Part shown: positions 9,501 through 18,000 of the stretch, piece after piece
How positions within the stretch are numbered: the first letter of the stretch is position 1
Layout of the letters: each line of letters opens with the position of its first letter
NCBI GenBank assembly: GCA_000403315.2
Contig: KE159639.1
Coordinates: 165,323 to 229,322 of the forward strand
Direction of reading: 5' to 3'
Origin: Lachnospiraceae bacterium A2
GTDB taxonomy: Bacteria; Bacillota; Clostridia; Lachnospirales; Lachnospiraceae
Length of the DNA stretch: 64,000 nt
Notes under the pieces: model-generated
Database searches by the model: none
What the model saw: only the letters and a program-made list of their open reading frames with translations
Told to the model about the DNA's origin: nothing
Program-made: the position numbers and the translations under genes

Positions 9501-11018
9501 TTCCCCAAGGATATTCCGCACAAGCTGTTCTTGGTAGCGGACATTGAACTGGTTCTCCTGCCTGCTGTAGCCGCCAACCCGGGTTTTTAACTCCCCGGCC
9601 TGCCGTGCATTTTCCCTAAGCTCCTCCTCAAGCCCGGCCAGCAGCTCCTGTTCCTGCTGGATTTGCCCCATGGTTTCTTCCCTGTATTGCTGGTTGTCGG
9701 TTAGGCGCTTTCCTGTTTCAGCTAATGCAGATTGGAAATGGCTGTGTAAAAGAAGCCCTATCTGGTTCCGCTCCGGCTCCAAATCCTTATCCTGCCCCTT
9801 TGCCACCGCAAGCTGCTGGCAAGCCAAATCCCATTCGGACTTCTCCTCGTCCACGGCCTCCTGCTGCCTTGCGCAAAAGAATAAGTGCAGCGTCCGGCGG
9901 ATGTTTTCCAGTTCCCGCTGCAGCCCTTCCATTTCCAGCCCAATCATTTCCCGGTTTCCTGCATGGAATTTTTTCTGCTCTGCCAACTGGTAGTATTCCT
10001 CCGACAGCTTTTCATAATTCAGGCGGGAAAGCTCCCGCTTTAATTCCTCTGCCAGCCTGTGGTTTTCCTGCTCCTTCGCATTTACCTGCTGGTACAGCAG
10101 TTCCAATTCCTGCCGGAAGGCGGCAATCTTGTTTTCCTGTGCGTGTACGCTGGCTTCACTCTTAAGATACTTCTGGTTCTGTTCCCTAATCCGCTTTGCC
10201 TCCTCCTGAAATGCACGGATGGCGTCACGCCGCTTGATTTTAGACTGGTTGTCCTTGTATTGGCCGACATATTTTTCCAGAATGGACTGGAACTCCTTCA
10301 TCCTGTTTTTCTCTTTGTTCAGCTTCTGCTCCACTGCGTCCAAAAACCATTTTTCCACCAGCCCTTTCTCATCCTTGCAGTCGGAAAACAAATCAGACAG
10401 GCCGGATTCCTTCAGGTTCACTTTTTTGATAATCGTTTCCCACTCTTTGTAATTAATCTGGTACTCTGCCAGCTTGTCAAAATACTGCCGGGACTGGGCG
10501 CTGTTGTTCATGTCAAAGCTATCAAATTTCAGGGAATGATCCTTCTTATACCCCTCAAACATCTGGCGGCAGGCAGCAAAATTTTTAAGGACAACCTGCC
10601 GTTTCCCTTTTTCCACCACAGGCAGATGGTGGATGTCCTGCAGGCATGGCTCCTGATACTCGCTGATGAAATTAACCAGTTCCAAGCCTTCCCCGCTGCC
10701 TTCTTCCCCCTCTTGGGCCTTGCGCACCATCATCCCAGCCAGCACATAGCCGGCCCCTTGGTCCAGCGCCCACTCCACAAGGATGAAGGAGGGCTTATTG
10801 GTGGTAAAATAGCTTTCAAAGGGGCGTTCTTTCGCATCCCGGTAACGCTTGTGGACGAAAGGCGCCGTCATCATCTGCACCAGTACGGATTTCCCGCCCC
10901 CGTTGCGCAGGGAAAGCAGGGTGCTCTCCCCGTTGAAATGGAAGGTTTCGTCGCTAATCCTTATATTGTTATTGTTGTAATTGACATTGATCAGTCTTAC
11001 CGCATTGATTTTACTCAT
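6597..11018 (-). CDS. jetC: Wadjet SMC-like ATPase JetC (MukB/MksB type)
   Basis: Large 1473-residue SMC-family motor of the Wadjet plasmid-defence complex, which loops small circular DNA before JetD cuts it. Seen directly is an N-terminal Walker A (RNGGGKS, residues 38-44). Very long Glu/Lys/Gln-rich coiled coils span roughly 220-1250, with a hinge-like globular stretch in the middle. The C-terminal head has an ABC signature (SGGEGFLSA, near 1345) and a Walker B (VLLMDNPFAQ, near 1380). The C-terminal part resembles SbcC/MukB Walker B domains. The ATG overlaps the last 8 bases of jetB, implying translational coupling. It is the last gene of the D-A-B-C operon. The family role is established; activity here is inferred. 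Confidence 0.92.
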   Translation of the reverse strand: MSKINAVRLINVNYNNNNIRISDETFHFNGESTLLSLRNGGGKSVLVQMMTAPFVHKRYRDAKERPFESYFTTNKPSFILVEWALDQGAGYVLAGMMVRKAQEGEEGSGEGLELVNFISEYQEPCLQDIHHLPVVEKGKRQVVLKNFAACRQMFEGYKKDHSLKFDSFDMNNSAQSRQYFDKLAEYQINYKEWETIIKKVNLKESGLSDLFSDCKDEKGLVEKWFLDAVEQKLNKEKNRMKEFQSILEKYVGQYKDNQSKIKRRDAIRAFQEEAKRIREQNQKYLKSEASVHAQENKIAAFRQELELLYQQVNAKEQENHRLAEELKRELSRLNYEKLSEEYYQLAEQKKFHAGNREMIGLEMEGLQRELENIRRTLHLFFCARQQEAVDEEKSEWDLACQQLAVAKGQDKDLEPERNQIGLLLHSHFQSALAETGKRLTDNQQYREETMGQIQQEQELLAGLEEELRENARQAGELKTRVGGYSRQENQFNVRYQEQLVRNILGEYEPGSLEIFGDACQKAWEEETRKKAAKSRELEQAKSRRTSLEHSLLRKNEEKAFAIAGKKQQEQLQEVYEQELLKRRDILTYLGLDESALLEEEKILQAAGHKLLELENLRRNLEKEENELQKEYQKLTEGKILELPKELETEFEKAGIHIVYGMEWLKKNGYSQKKNRELVQSHPFLPYALILSDGEAEKLKQLSGSIATGFPIPILLRKNLGQKAKGQASPLVDFSDVQFYLLFNENLLDEEKLRQLVAEKQGQIEKKQEQIAIKKQEYGSYFSWQEQVKQQQVRKENYQENQKQILALEEKIKDLEKETRWFSQELSSLQEQISILEKEIRTAEKQIEHFKQKELDFSELCRAYEEYQEHCRQQEKCRKEELRLTEGKKLSRLKEGKLQEKLVTLRNQQAGLERIQERLDGQLSLYRGYGEAVDGEGRAEVLVLPPEKVSELEARYQAITANVSQEIQSLEEREQKSSKRYQKACEELSHLSRKYRLSKEQWLEISYSRREETHQEAQLEDRASKLKGKESRWNEEDKQVALLMQQMEGRIRRMAEECGQEQPLPKEEIRSEDFKARKNQLDYQRKELEQAGKRLQDRRNSYNETLTALAEYSGLPITEPVEWAEDFEDFGTQSLRNFKGILLRDYNQYRDDRQKAQEQLVHVLNQIVRLEQFHEDFYRKPLEAMLELSGDAGQVQRQLDTTVQSYQSLMEKLEVDISLVEKEKSKIVELLEEYVQEVHKNLGKIDHNSTISIRERPVKMLKIQLPPWEENEGLYRLRLEDFIDGLTQKGLAIFSRNENAGEYFGTQMTTRNLYDTVVGIGNVQIRLYKVEEQREYPITWAEVARNSGGEGFLSAFVILSSLLYFMRRDDTDIFADRNEGKVLLMDNPFAQTNASHLLKPLMDMAKKANTQLICLTGLGGESIYNRFDNIYVLNLVAASIRQGTQYLKGEHMRGNEPEELSVAQIEVVQQELLF

Positions 11019-11724
11019 GGTGTTCTCCTAGTACCTTCAGGATTCTCTGGTAATTGTTCTGGTTTAACAGGTTCCAGTCCATAAAGCTGTCCAGCTTCCT
11101 TGTGGTCTTTATCATTTCGTCCTGCTCCACATATTCAATCAGCCCCTGCTTCTGCAAAAACATCAGGATATGGTGCAGGAACCCTTCCTTGGTGGTCTTT
11201 GCCCGGGTGGATTTTTCGTCTGACTTCAAAGCCTCGTAAGCCTCCGTCATATTGGAAAATGCAATGCCAGCCCGTTCCTCATCTTCTGGCGGGACATTCT
11301 GGGCTCCTTCCTTCAGCCGCTTGGAAATGCAGTTCTGCAGTTCCCCTACCCGCATGTATTCCCGGGATTTGCTGCTGCTCCCCTGCCCGTCGAAAAACTC
11401 GACCAGCAAGGTCAGGACCACAAACTGGGACAGGTAGTAATCCTTGTCAGTGCCTGTGGATTTGCACAGGATGGACTTTAGCTGGGGCTTGGAAAAGCCT
11501 AGGAAATGGTTTTCTTCCTTTGGGATCAGGTAGATGACGCTGCCATACCGTTCGATGTTGCACAGGGCGATTTCCCCTTGGGATTTTACTAAGTTCTGGA
11601 CGGATTCCTGTTCGGCATATGCCCGGAACAGGGACTGTTCTTCTTCCTCCTGCAGTTCATGGTGTTCCAGCAGGTAGTAGAAGATTTCTTGGCTTTGGCG
11701 GATTTCCTCGGACTCGTATGACAT
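11011..11724 (-). CDS. jetB: Wadjet JetB (MukE/MksE-like kite subunit)
   Basis: Small subunit that bridges the SMC motor and the kleisin in Wadjet/Mks complexes. The 237-residue mixed helical protein begins MSYESEEIRQSQEIFYYLLE and ends FMDWNLLNQNNYQRILKVLG, consistent with winged-helix MukE-like folds. Identification rests mainly on its place between jetA and jetC, its size, and likeness to the clostridial DUF6063-type JetB that I recall. The ATG follows a strong AAAGGAGGAA site. The stop overlaps jetC by 8 bases. A 105-base gap separates it from jetA. Confidence 0.85.
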   Translation of the reverse strand: MSYESEEIRQSQEIFYYLLEHHELQEEEEQSLFRAYAEQESVQNLVKSQGEIALCNIERYGSVIYLIPKEENHFLGFSKPQLKSILCKSTGTDKDYYLSQFVVLTLLVEFFDGQGSSSKSREYMRVGELQNCISKRLKEGAQNVPPEDEERAGIAFSNMTEAYEALKSDEKSTRAKTTKEGFLHHILMFLQKQGLIEYVEQDEMIKTTRKLDSFMDWNLLNQNNYQRILKVLGEHHE

Positions 11725-11829
11725 GGTGGGGTTCCTCCTTTGTTGGGTATGGTGCTTTTATTAATATAGTCTTTGGGGATGGACGGCAATGCAGGGCAGC
11801 TCTGCATTGCCTGTGTATTGAAAAAATAT

Positions 11830-13443
11830 TTACTCCTCTTTTATTATCTGGAACATAATGTTAGAGCAACGGATGCTTTTTTTAGTTCCTGTTTCGTCTG
11901 GGACGTCTGGGAAAATTACTACTTTTCCATCCTGCAGCCGGTATGTGCGGATTTGCACAATATTAAGGAATTCACGGCAGTTGCCGGTGAGGTGGAGGAG
12001 GACTAGGTTTAGCTGGAATTCCCCGGACTGTTCTTGGATATATTCGCTCTGTTCTTTCCGCAGGGCTGGGATGTCGATTTCTTTATTGCGGATGAGCTCC
12101 ACCATAATTTCCTTGAAAATCTCTACGTTTGGTATCAAGGTTTCCAAGTCTTGGCCTTTGGCCTGCACGGAGATTTCTTCTAGGGAAACCTCTCCTTTGG
12201 CGGAAACATGGCGGAGCAGGCAGGCTAGGCTCTGCTCGTAACGGCGCAGCTTTTCCCTGCGGCGCAGCTCCTGTTCCTGCTCCCACGCCCCGGCGTCAAA
12301 ATCTAATGGTTCTGCTGTATCTGCTTCTTTTTTTCCGCGGATGGGCCTCTGCAGCTGGAAAGCCCGGTTTAAATTATAGGTTTTTCCAATTTCTTGGCAA
12401 AAGAGGGGGCGCAGGAAATATTCCAGATGCTCCAAAGCGTCTGGATATTCCAAAATTTTGTCATACAGCTCTGTCCGCAGGGGAAACCGCTGGATTAAGG
12501 ACATCTGGGATAGGGTTTCCAGTTCCTTGGTATACAGGGATTTTAAGTCAAAGTGGCTGCTTAAAATTTTCTGGTGCTCGTCTATGGTGCGGTTTAAGTA
12601 GTGCTCAATTTCCTTCAGATGGTTTAGCTTTTCCTCCTCTTTTTCTGTGAGCCTGCGCACGTTGATATTGGATTCCTCCAGCTCTTTTGCCCGGCTTTTC
12701 ACCAGTTCCCTGTAATTCTGGAATTTCTGCTTGGTATCGCTGATGGTTTCCAGATTTTCATTTAAAATTTCCTGATAGTCCTTTACAGAATAATTCAATG
12801 CATTCCGGCGGATTTTCCCCATGGCCTCCTGAATTTTCTGAAGCTGGATGCGCAGCAGGTTGAATACATTCTTGATTTCATCCACTGCTTTGTCGTAGTT
12901 TTGTTTTTCCAAATGCATCTGGAAAATCATTTCGTGGATGGTAAGCTTCATGTTATTTTCAATTTCCAGTGTGGATAAAAGAAGATTATAGCCGTCATCC
13001 GTCAGATAATAAGAAGTGCGCTTCACATCCTGCTCGCTGTACACCACCCGGTTCGCCACATAGCTGATGTTCATCTCCTGATAGGCTTTCTGCTCAAAAT
13101 GGAAACCTGAAAAATGCATCACCTTCCCCTCATTGGAAAGAATAACGTTGACAATAAAATCACCCAACGCACGGCAGTCCTCAAAGTCCATGGGTTTCTG
13201 GAAATACTGCATATTGATGGTATCAATATAGGCACCGATATCGTCCATGGTGCAGCGTTCCTCCCTCAAGGATTGCTCCATAATGTACAGGAGGACGGTG
13301 AAAATCATGTTGAACTGCTCATCCATTGTCTGGAATTTGTATTTTTTCCATGTGGCCTTCTGGATACTGTTTTGTACTAGGACGGCGTATAGGCCGACAT
13401 TTTTCATTCTGCGGGGGAAATGCTTTAAAAATTCAAATTGCAT
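11830..13443 (-). CDS. jetA: Wadjet JetA (kleisin, MukF/MksF-like)
   Basis: Kleisin subunit joining the two JetC heads and recruiting JetB. The 537-residue protein begins MQFEFLKHFPRRMKNVGLYA, which I recognise as the clostridial JetA (formerly DUF5716) family start. The N-terminal half is helical. Coiled-coil stretches span about 180-300 (KNVFNLLRIQLQKIQEAMGK and following). A charged linker and a C-terminal domain close with predicted beta strands (RTYRLQDGKVVIFPDV). The ribosome site is AGAGGAGC before the ATG. It lies 54 bases after jetD and upstream of jetB. Confidence 0.88.
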   Translation of the reverse strand: MQFEFLKHFPRRMKNVGLYAVLVQNSIQKATWKKYKFQTMDEQFNMIFTVLLYIMEQSLREERCTMDDIGAYIDTINMQYFQKPMDFEDCRALGDFIVNVILSNEGKVMHFSGFHFEQKAYQEMNISYVANRVVYSEQDVKRTSYYLTDDGYNLLLSTLEIENNMKLTIHEMIFQMHLEKQNYDKAVDEIKNVFNLLRIQLQKIQEAMGKIRRNALNYSVKDYQEILNENLETISDTKQKFQNYRELVKSRAKELEESNINVRRLTEKEEEKLNHLKEIEHYLNRTIDEHQKILSSHFDLKSLYTKELETLSQMSLIQRFPLRTELYDKILEYPDALEHLEYFLRPLFCQEIGKTYNLNRAFQLQRPIRGKKEADTAEPLDFDAGAWEQEQELRRREKLRRYEQSLACLLRHVSAKGEVSLEEISVQAKGQDLETLIPNVEIFKEIMVELIRNKEIDIPALRKEQSEYIQEQSGEFQLNLVLLHLTGNCREFLNIVQIRTYRLQDGKVVIFPDVPDETGTKKSIRCSNIMFQIIKEE

Positions 13444-13497
13444 AGGCGCTCCTCTTTGGAAAATCTTATGTATTGGTCCAGCAAAATACTGGCTGCT

Positions 13498-14493
13498 TTA
13501 TCCTTCTGCCATAAAGTCTTTGATATTTAAAATCTCTTGGGGGATGTACTGGCCTTTTTCCAAAACCCTTTGCATCTGCTTCGCTGCTTCTTTCGAAAAA
13601 TAGGAAAAAAATGCTCCGCTTATGTTCTGGTTCTGGAATTCCTTGGCGTCTGGCAGCCTGCCCGATTTCGCTGCCTTTGCGAGCATTGCCTGATATGCTG
13701 CCAGAAAAGGAACCAGCTTATGGTGCGCCGAAGACTGGGCGGCAAGGCTTTCATAAATGCCGATTCCCTCATAATCCAAATCCCCAAAATAGTAAAACCG
13801 GTTCCCTTCTGCTTTCATGTAAGGCTCCGCAGACAGGCCAAAATCCTGGAAAGATTTCACAATCCGTTTCCCTGCGCCGTAAATTAAAGTCCCTATTTCC
13901 GTCCCAAATATATGGGCGCTGCCTGCCAGCAGGAACCTGCGCATACTAAAAAAGGTATCCTTATTTTCCAGAATCAGCAAATTTTGGGGAACCTTTCTTG
14001 TATTTGAATAATAGGCAAATGGCTCTGCCGTTTCGTACATGTTGAAATACTCTGGCCCTAAGCCGCACCGTTTTAAGATTTTAAGGCCTTGCTCCCTTGT
14101 GAAGAATTTCTCCCGGTGAAAGATTTCAAAGCTGCGTTCGTTGACGGAAATGGGCTGCTTGAGCAGATGGCGGCTTTCTTTCAGGTATGTGTTTAACATC
14201 TGCACCCATGGCCTGTCTTTTTGGTATTCTTCCAGATGGGAAAGGTAATAGCTGATGGAAATCACCGGCTCTAAATGGTACTTTAATTCTTCTTCCAATT
14301 CTTGAGAACCGCCACCTTCCTCACCGGCCTGCCAGTAAGAAAGGCATAAGGCTGGCTTCTTGCCGTTGTGCCCGGCATTTTTTACTGGTTTCAGCTTTCC
14401 CTGCCCCAATAACTCCATAATGCGGGCATACTGCTGCTGGTAGGAATCATTGGGATGCTTCTGCAGCAATTCTTCCAAGGAAATGCGTTTCAT
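13498..14493 (-). CDS. jetD: Wadjet nuclease JetD (Toprim-domain subunit)
   Basis: Topoisomerase VI-like Toprim nuclease that cleaves DNA looped by JetABC. The 331-residue protein has an N-terminal winged-helix-like region (DUF3322-type) and a C-terminal Toprim (DUF2220-type) domain. The Toprim metal residues are visible: the glutamate in LLILENKDTF (near 173) and the DxD in YYFGDLDYEGIG (near 233). An intact acidic site suggests a working nuclease. The start follows ACGGAGGGAC. It is the first gene of the four-gene set, 15 bases downstream of an Rpn-type remnant on the same strand, so the two may share a transcript. Confidence 0.9.
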   Translation of the reverse strand: MKRISLEELLQKHPNDSYQQQYARIMELLGQGKLKPVKNAGHNGKKPALCLSYWQAGEEGGGSQELEEELKYHLEPVISISYYLSHLEEYQKDRPWVQMLNTYLKESRHLLKQPISVNERSFEIFHREKFFTREQGLKILKRCGLGPEYFNMYETAEPFAYYSNTRKVPQNLLILENKDTFFSMRRFLLAGSAHIFGTEIGTLIYGAGKRIVKSFQDFGLSAEPYMKAEGNRFYYFGDLDYEGIGIYESLAAQSSAHHKLVPFLAAYQAMLAKAAKSGRLPDAKEFQNQNISGAFFSYFSKEAAKQMQRVLEKGQYIPQEILNIKDFMAEG

Positions 14494-14507
14494 GGGATGT
14501 CCCTCCG

Positions 14508-14798
14508 TTATACGGGCTGTTTTCCAAACATGTTGAAATATTCCTGTGCCTTCTGCATAGGGATATTTAACCTGTCCTGTAACCGCTCCAAAATATCATG
14601 TTCGGAAAGGCCAAGTTCAAAACCGGCTTCAATGATGCCTTCCGCACGGCCTTCCACGCGGCCTTCTGCGCGGCCTTCTGCCCATGTTTCTTCAAATACT
14701 GCCCACATACCTGCTTCTCCTTTCTCGCGAAATCCATTGTCCCTCCAATAATTCTTCACCACAGTATCTGGTTTTAATTTCTGTTCTTTCTTTGGCAT
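14508..14798 (-). pseudogene. Rpn/PD-(D/E)XK transposase-nuclease family remnant, internally deleted
   Basis: The 96-residue frame opens MPKKEQKLKPDTVVKNYWRD, the start of Lachnospiraceae Rpn-family proteins. It then jumps to the family's C-terminal tail: Glu/Gly/Arg repeats (WAEGRAEGRVEGRAEG) and AGFELGLSEHDILERLQ. Full members are about 270-330 residues; the whole PD-(D/E)XK catalytic core is missing while both ends stay in frame. The ATG at 14798 follows AAAGGATG. The frame upstream (to 14855) is not needed. It ends 14 bases before jetD. It is probably a deletion relic; a small expressed protein cannot be excluded. Confidence 0.7.
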
Positions 14799-14864
14799 GG
14801 TTTCATCCTTTTCTTTTTCTGTTCCTAGTATACTATGAAAAAGTGAAATTTTCAAGGAGAATCC

Positions 14865-15902
14865 CTACATCCCAATCCCTAACCCCCGGCAAATTGCGGC
14901 TACCGCCGGGATAGTTGCCACCGACAAAAGCGTAGTAAAAGCCACGCCCTTGGATGCCAGCTCACTGTCACAGTTATACTGCTGGGCAAGCATGGCCGTC
15001 ATGCTGCCTACCGGGGTTGCCAGCATAACCAAGCAAACACCAAGCAAGGTTTGGCTATCCACAAATTTAGAAATGGCGGCCATGCCCAGCACAGGAATCC
15101 CCACAAGCTTAATGGCAGAAAAGGCCAACAGCCGCACATCCTTTGCCAGTTCCCCAAAAGACATCTGCCCAAAAGACGCCCCAATCACCATCATGCTCAA
15201 AGGCGCAGTCAGGCTTGCAAACATATCAAACACTTGTACAAACAGATCTGGCACCTGCACATTCCCAAAATACAGGGCTAATGCCCCAAGGCTTGCCAGC
15301 ACGCCAATGTTCCCTATTTTTTTCAGGGCATCCAGAATGCCCGCCCTGCGGCTGCCTGTGCATGGCGGCTGGCTGGCCTGGAAATTTCCTTTTTCCCTGG
15401 CATGGCTGGACGGAGGCTGGTTCTGGCTTTTTCCCCCATCCCCCTGCTTTGCGTCCAGGCACAGAATCCCATACGTATAAATCAGCACATTATAAACCAG
15501 CACAAACAGCGCCGCGTACAGCAGGGATTCTTTTCCATATAAAGCAGACAAAATAGGAAAGCCCATAAACCCGATATTGGAAAATACAGTCATCACACGG
15601 TAAACCCCATACTGGGATTTCTCTGCCTTTAGGGCTATGGGCAGGACTGCCGCAGCCAGTATCAGGCACAGGAACATAGTGGTGGCAATGAGGACAGTAA
15701 CCGCCAGTTCCTCCAGCTGGATCCGGCTCCCGCCAGACACGCTGGAAAGAATCATAGCCGGATTGGCAATGTTTACCACAATCCAGGATATTTTTTTGCA
15801 GGTATCCTCATCCAGAATCTTTTTTTGTTCTGCCAAAAATCCAGCCAGCATAACCAAAAAAAGGACAATCATTTGTTGTAAAATCAGCATAATCCTTGAC
15901 AC
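14865..15902 (-). CDS. AEC-family transporter (auxin efflux carrier-like permease)
   Basis: Integral membrane carrier of the AEC/BART type; bacterial members move organic anions such as malate, usually with unknown substrates. About ten hydrophobic segments are split by a hydrophilic loop (about 155-190, KQGDGGKSQNQPPSSHAREK). Typical family features are the first helix QQMIVLFLVMLAGFLAEQKK, NIANPAMILSS (about 46-56) and the late NCDSELASKGVAFTTLLS. The GTG at 15902 lies almost on top of GGAGGT, so the ATG at 15890 (MLILQQMIVLF) is an alternative start. It is preceded closely by the hypothetical gene ending at 15921, possibly in one transcript. Confidence 0.88.
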   Translation of the reverse strand: MSRIMLILQQMIVLFLVMLAGFLAEQKKILDEDTCKKISWIVVNIANPAMILSSVSGGSRIQLEELAVTVLIATTMFLCLILAAAVLPIALKAEKSQYGVYRVMTVFSNIGFMGFPILSALYGKESLLYAALFVLVYNVLIYTYGILCLDAKQGDGGKSQNQPPSSHAREKGNFQASQPPCTGSRRAGILDALKKIGNIGVLASLGALALYFGNVQVPDLFVQVFDMFASLTAPLSMMVIGASFGQMSFGELAKDVRLLAFSAIKLVGIPVLGMAAISKFVDSQTLLGVCLVMLATPVGSMTAMLAQQYNCDSELASKGVAFTTLLSVATIPAVAAICRGLGIGM

Positions 15903-15920
15903 ACCTCCATCATGCAGTTA

Positions 15921-17666
15921 TTACTTCCGCTTCCGCGTGTCCTCCATCCCAAATGCCCGGAGTTCCTGATGGAAAGCAGTCCGGCGGGAATAGGCGCTTC
16001 GGTATTCTTCCATGATTCTTTTCTTTGCGCCCGGCTCGCCCCGGGATTCCTCTACTTCCCCTAATGCCGCTACAAAGGCCGCACATTCCCCATAATAGTT
16101 CCTGCGGTTATGTTCCATAATGCCTGCCACCCGCAGTTTTACCCAATGTTCCAGCCGCTTTACCATGTCCTTTGCTTCTTCCTCCGGCATGATGGCATGC
16201 TCCCGCCACTTGCAGAACCGCTCCCAGAAAAATTGCTGTTCCTCCAACTCTGTGCCCCGGCAGGTCCCTTTGAAATAACTTTTTGCATCAAAGGAACTGG
16301 AATCCATATAATTTTTGCACATCTGCCTGCATCCCACGGAAAGTTCTTCTCCACGATAGAGATATAAAAACAGCAGCGCCATGCCTTCCTTCATAAAAGT
16401 GCCTGACCATCCCAAGGCCTGCTTCTCCCTCATGCCCTCTGATACCATCTGCTGGATGCTGCCGCTAAAAAACAGCAGGGACTCATACACATAACTGCCT
16501 TGGTATCGTTCCCTGCTCCCCAGCATATCATCAGGAACAGCTCCCCGGAACACCCTTTCTGCTGCTTTCTGCCATTTCCCATAATCTCTGGCTTCCAGCA
16601 CCAACCGGAGGTAATTTACCACGCTTGGGACAGCACGGAATGATTCATACCAGCAGTGCTCCGCCTCATCCCTGTCTTCCATCTGCAAGGCAAACTCCGC
16701 CGTTACCAAAGCCACTTCACTCCGCACCTGCCTGTCCAGCAAAATACGGGGTATGGCCTCTTTTCCAATTTCCAGCCCATCCGCTATTTGCCCCTTTTCC
16801 TTGCACTGCCCCAAAAACTGCATGTATAAGCCCGGATGGCAATCCACAAATTTTCTTGCTGTGTCCAGCAGGACACCTGGGCTGTCCACCAGCGAAACTG
16901 CCTCCCGTAAAAGCTGCCATGCCTTTTTATCTTCCACAGTTCCAAGGTAATTTATCCAAAGCCTTAAAAATTCTTGGAACTGCCCCAGTTCTTTCTGGCT
17001 TTTCTGCATCAGCAGCTCCAGCGTAGCTTTTTCACTGGAGGAATTTTTGAACATCCAGTAAAGGGCATCTGGCCTCCCCTCCAAATCATTCCCCCAATAT
17101 GCTGCCAGAAGGGCATCTAACACAAACCCTTCATAATCAAAATCAAGGATATTCTGGCTGGCCAACTCCTGTATTGACAATTCCACTCCCCCATATTCCC
17201 CGTCCGTGCTGATTTCCATTGCAAGGAGAAAATCTGCCAAATCATAACCCATCCCATACAGCTCCCTGTCTACGCATGTGTGCACCAGCTTTACGCCCTC
17301 CCCAATTACTTCACAGATATGTTCTGGGTCTTCGTAAAGAATTCCTCCTTCTTCATCATCGTACCACCCATCATACATTTCTTCATAGACTTCCTCCAGC
17401 ACAAGTTCCCCGTCATTAATTACAGCAAGCTGCTGCATGTTCCTTTCAATTGCACCTTTTAACTGCTCCTTGCCAAGCGCATCCTGTATCCCCGTTTCAT
17501 CTGCATCTGCCTTCTTACCTGCAAAAGAAAATAAGCGTTCCAGAAACTCCTCCCTTTTGTGCTCTGGAACGCTACGGGCATAATCATGCAGGAACGCTGC
17601 TAAGCGTTCCTGCGCCATGCTGCCGGCTGCCTGATCGGCCTTCTTGATAAATTCCGTATAATTCAT
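15921..17666 (-). CDS. Hypothetical helical-repeat protein
   Basis: I do not recognise the function. The 581-residue soluble protein has no signal peptide or membrane segment. It is rich in Glu, Leu and Ala, and mostly predicted helical with TPR-like stretches (e.g. WYESFRAVPSVVNYLRLVLE and LEARDYGKWQKAAERVFR). A very acidic segment lies near 110-130 (EEMYDGWYDDEEGGILYEDP). Similar helical-repeat proteins occur beside SWIM zinc-finger proteins in Lachnospiraceae, but no SWIM gene is next to it here. The start chosen is the ATG at 17666 (MNYTEFIKKADQAAG) after an AGGGGAAA site. The frame is open further upstream without a good start. Confidence 0.7.
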   Translation of the reverse strand: MNYTEFIKKADQAAGSMAQERLAAFLHDYARSVPEHKREEFLERLFSFAGKKADADETGIQDALGKEQLKGAIERNMQQLAVINDGELVLEEVYEEMYDGWYDDEEGGILYEDPEHICEVIGEGVKLVHTCVDRELYGMGYDLADFLLAMEISTDGEYGGVELSIQELASQNILDFDYEGFVLDALLAAYWGNDLEGRPDALYWMFKNSSSEKATLELLMQKSQKELGQFQEFLRLWINYLGTVEDKKAWQLLREAVSLVDSPGVLLDTARKFVDCHPGLYMQFLGQCKEKGQIADGLEIGKEAIPRILLDRQVRSEVALVTAEFALQMEDRDEAEHCWYESFRAVPSVVNYLRLVLEARDYGKWQKAAERVFRGAVPDDMLGSRERYQGSYVYESLLFFSGSIQQMVSEGMREKQALGWSGTFMKEGMALLFLYLYRGEELSVGCRQMCKNYMDSSSFDAKSYFKGTCRGTELEEQQFFWERFCKWREHAIMPEEEAKDMVKRLEHWVKLRVAGIMEHNRRNYYGECAAFVAALGEVEESRGEPGAKKRIMEEYRSAYSRRTAFHQELRAFGMEDTRKRK

Positions 17667-17840
17667 TGTTTTCCCCTTGCCTTTCTTATCTGGTGTGGCT
17701 CCATTCACAAGATATACCCAAGTGTACCACAAAAGGTTTTTGCCGTAAAGAAAGTTTCAGGGATAAAATTAATTCACCTTCAAATATCAAGCCATTGAAT
17801 AAACATGGCTATTTCCTCATTGCCCACTGATTTTCCCTGG

Positions 17841-18000
17841 AGCGTGTCTGAAAATTGCTTTCTGCAAGATTCCGTCCCAGTTTGCATCAGATTTTATGCT
17901 GGATTTGGGAGGTGTAGCGGGCTACATTGACGAAATACAGCATAGAATCCGGTGTGAAATGGGGCGGAACATTGTAGGAATGAATTCTCAGACACGCTCT
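17841..18000. mobile_element. MITE-like long imperfect palindrome overlapping the 3' end of the GH3 gene
   Basis: The terminal arms AGCGTGTCTGAAAATT and (reverse complement) AGCGTGTCTGAGAATT match. The similarity continues inward with mismatches: GATTCCGTCCCA against GTTCCGCCCCA, and ATTTTATGCTG against ATTCTATGCTG. About 160 bp with no coding potential. The right end supplies the last four residues and the TGA stop of the GH3 gene. It probably also forms the 3' hairpin of that transcript. Confidence 0.75.

Noticed and set aside
10059-11084. 341-codon open frame on the + strand across the start of jetC.
   Set aside because: It is antisense to the well-supported jetC coding sequence, has no family features, and reflects the base composition of the real gene.
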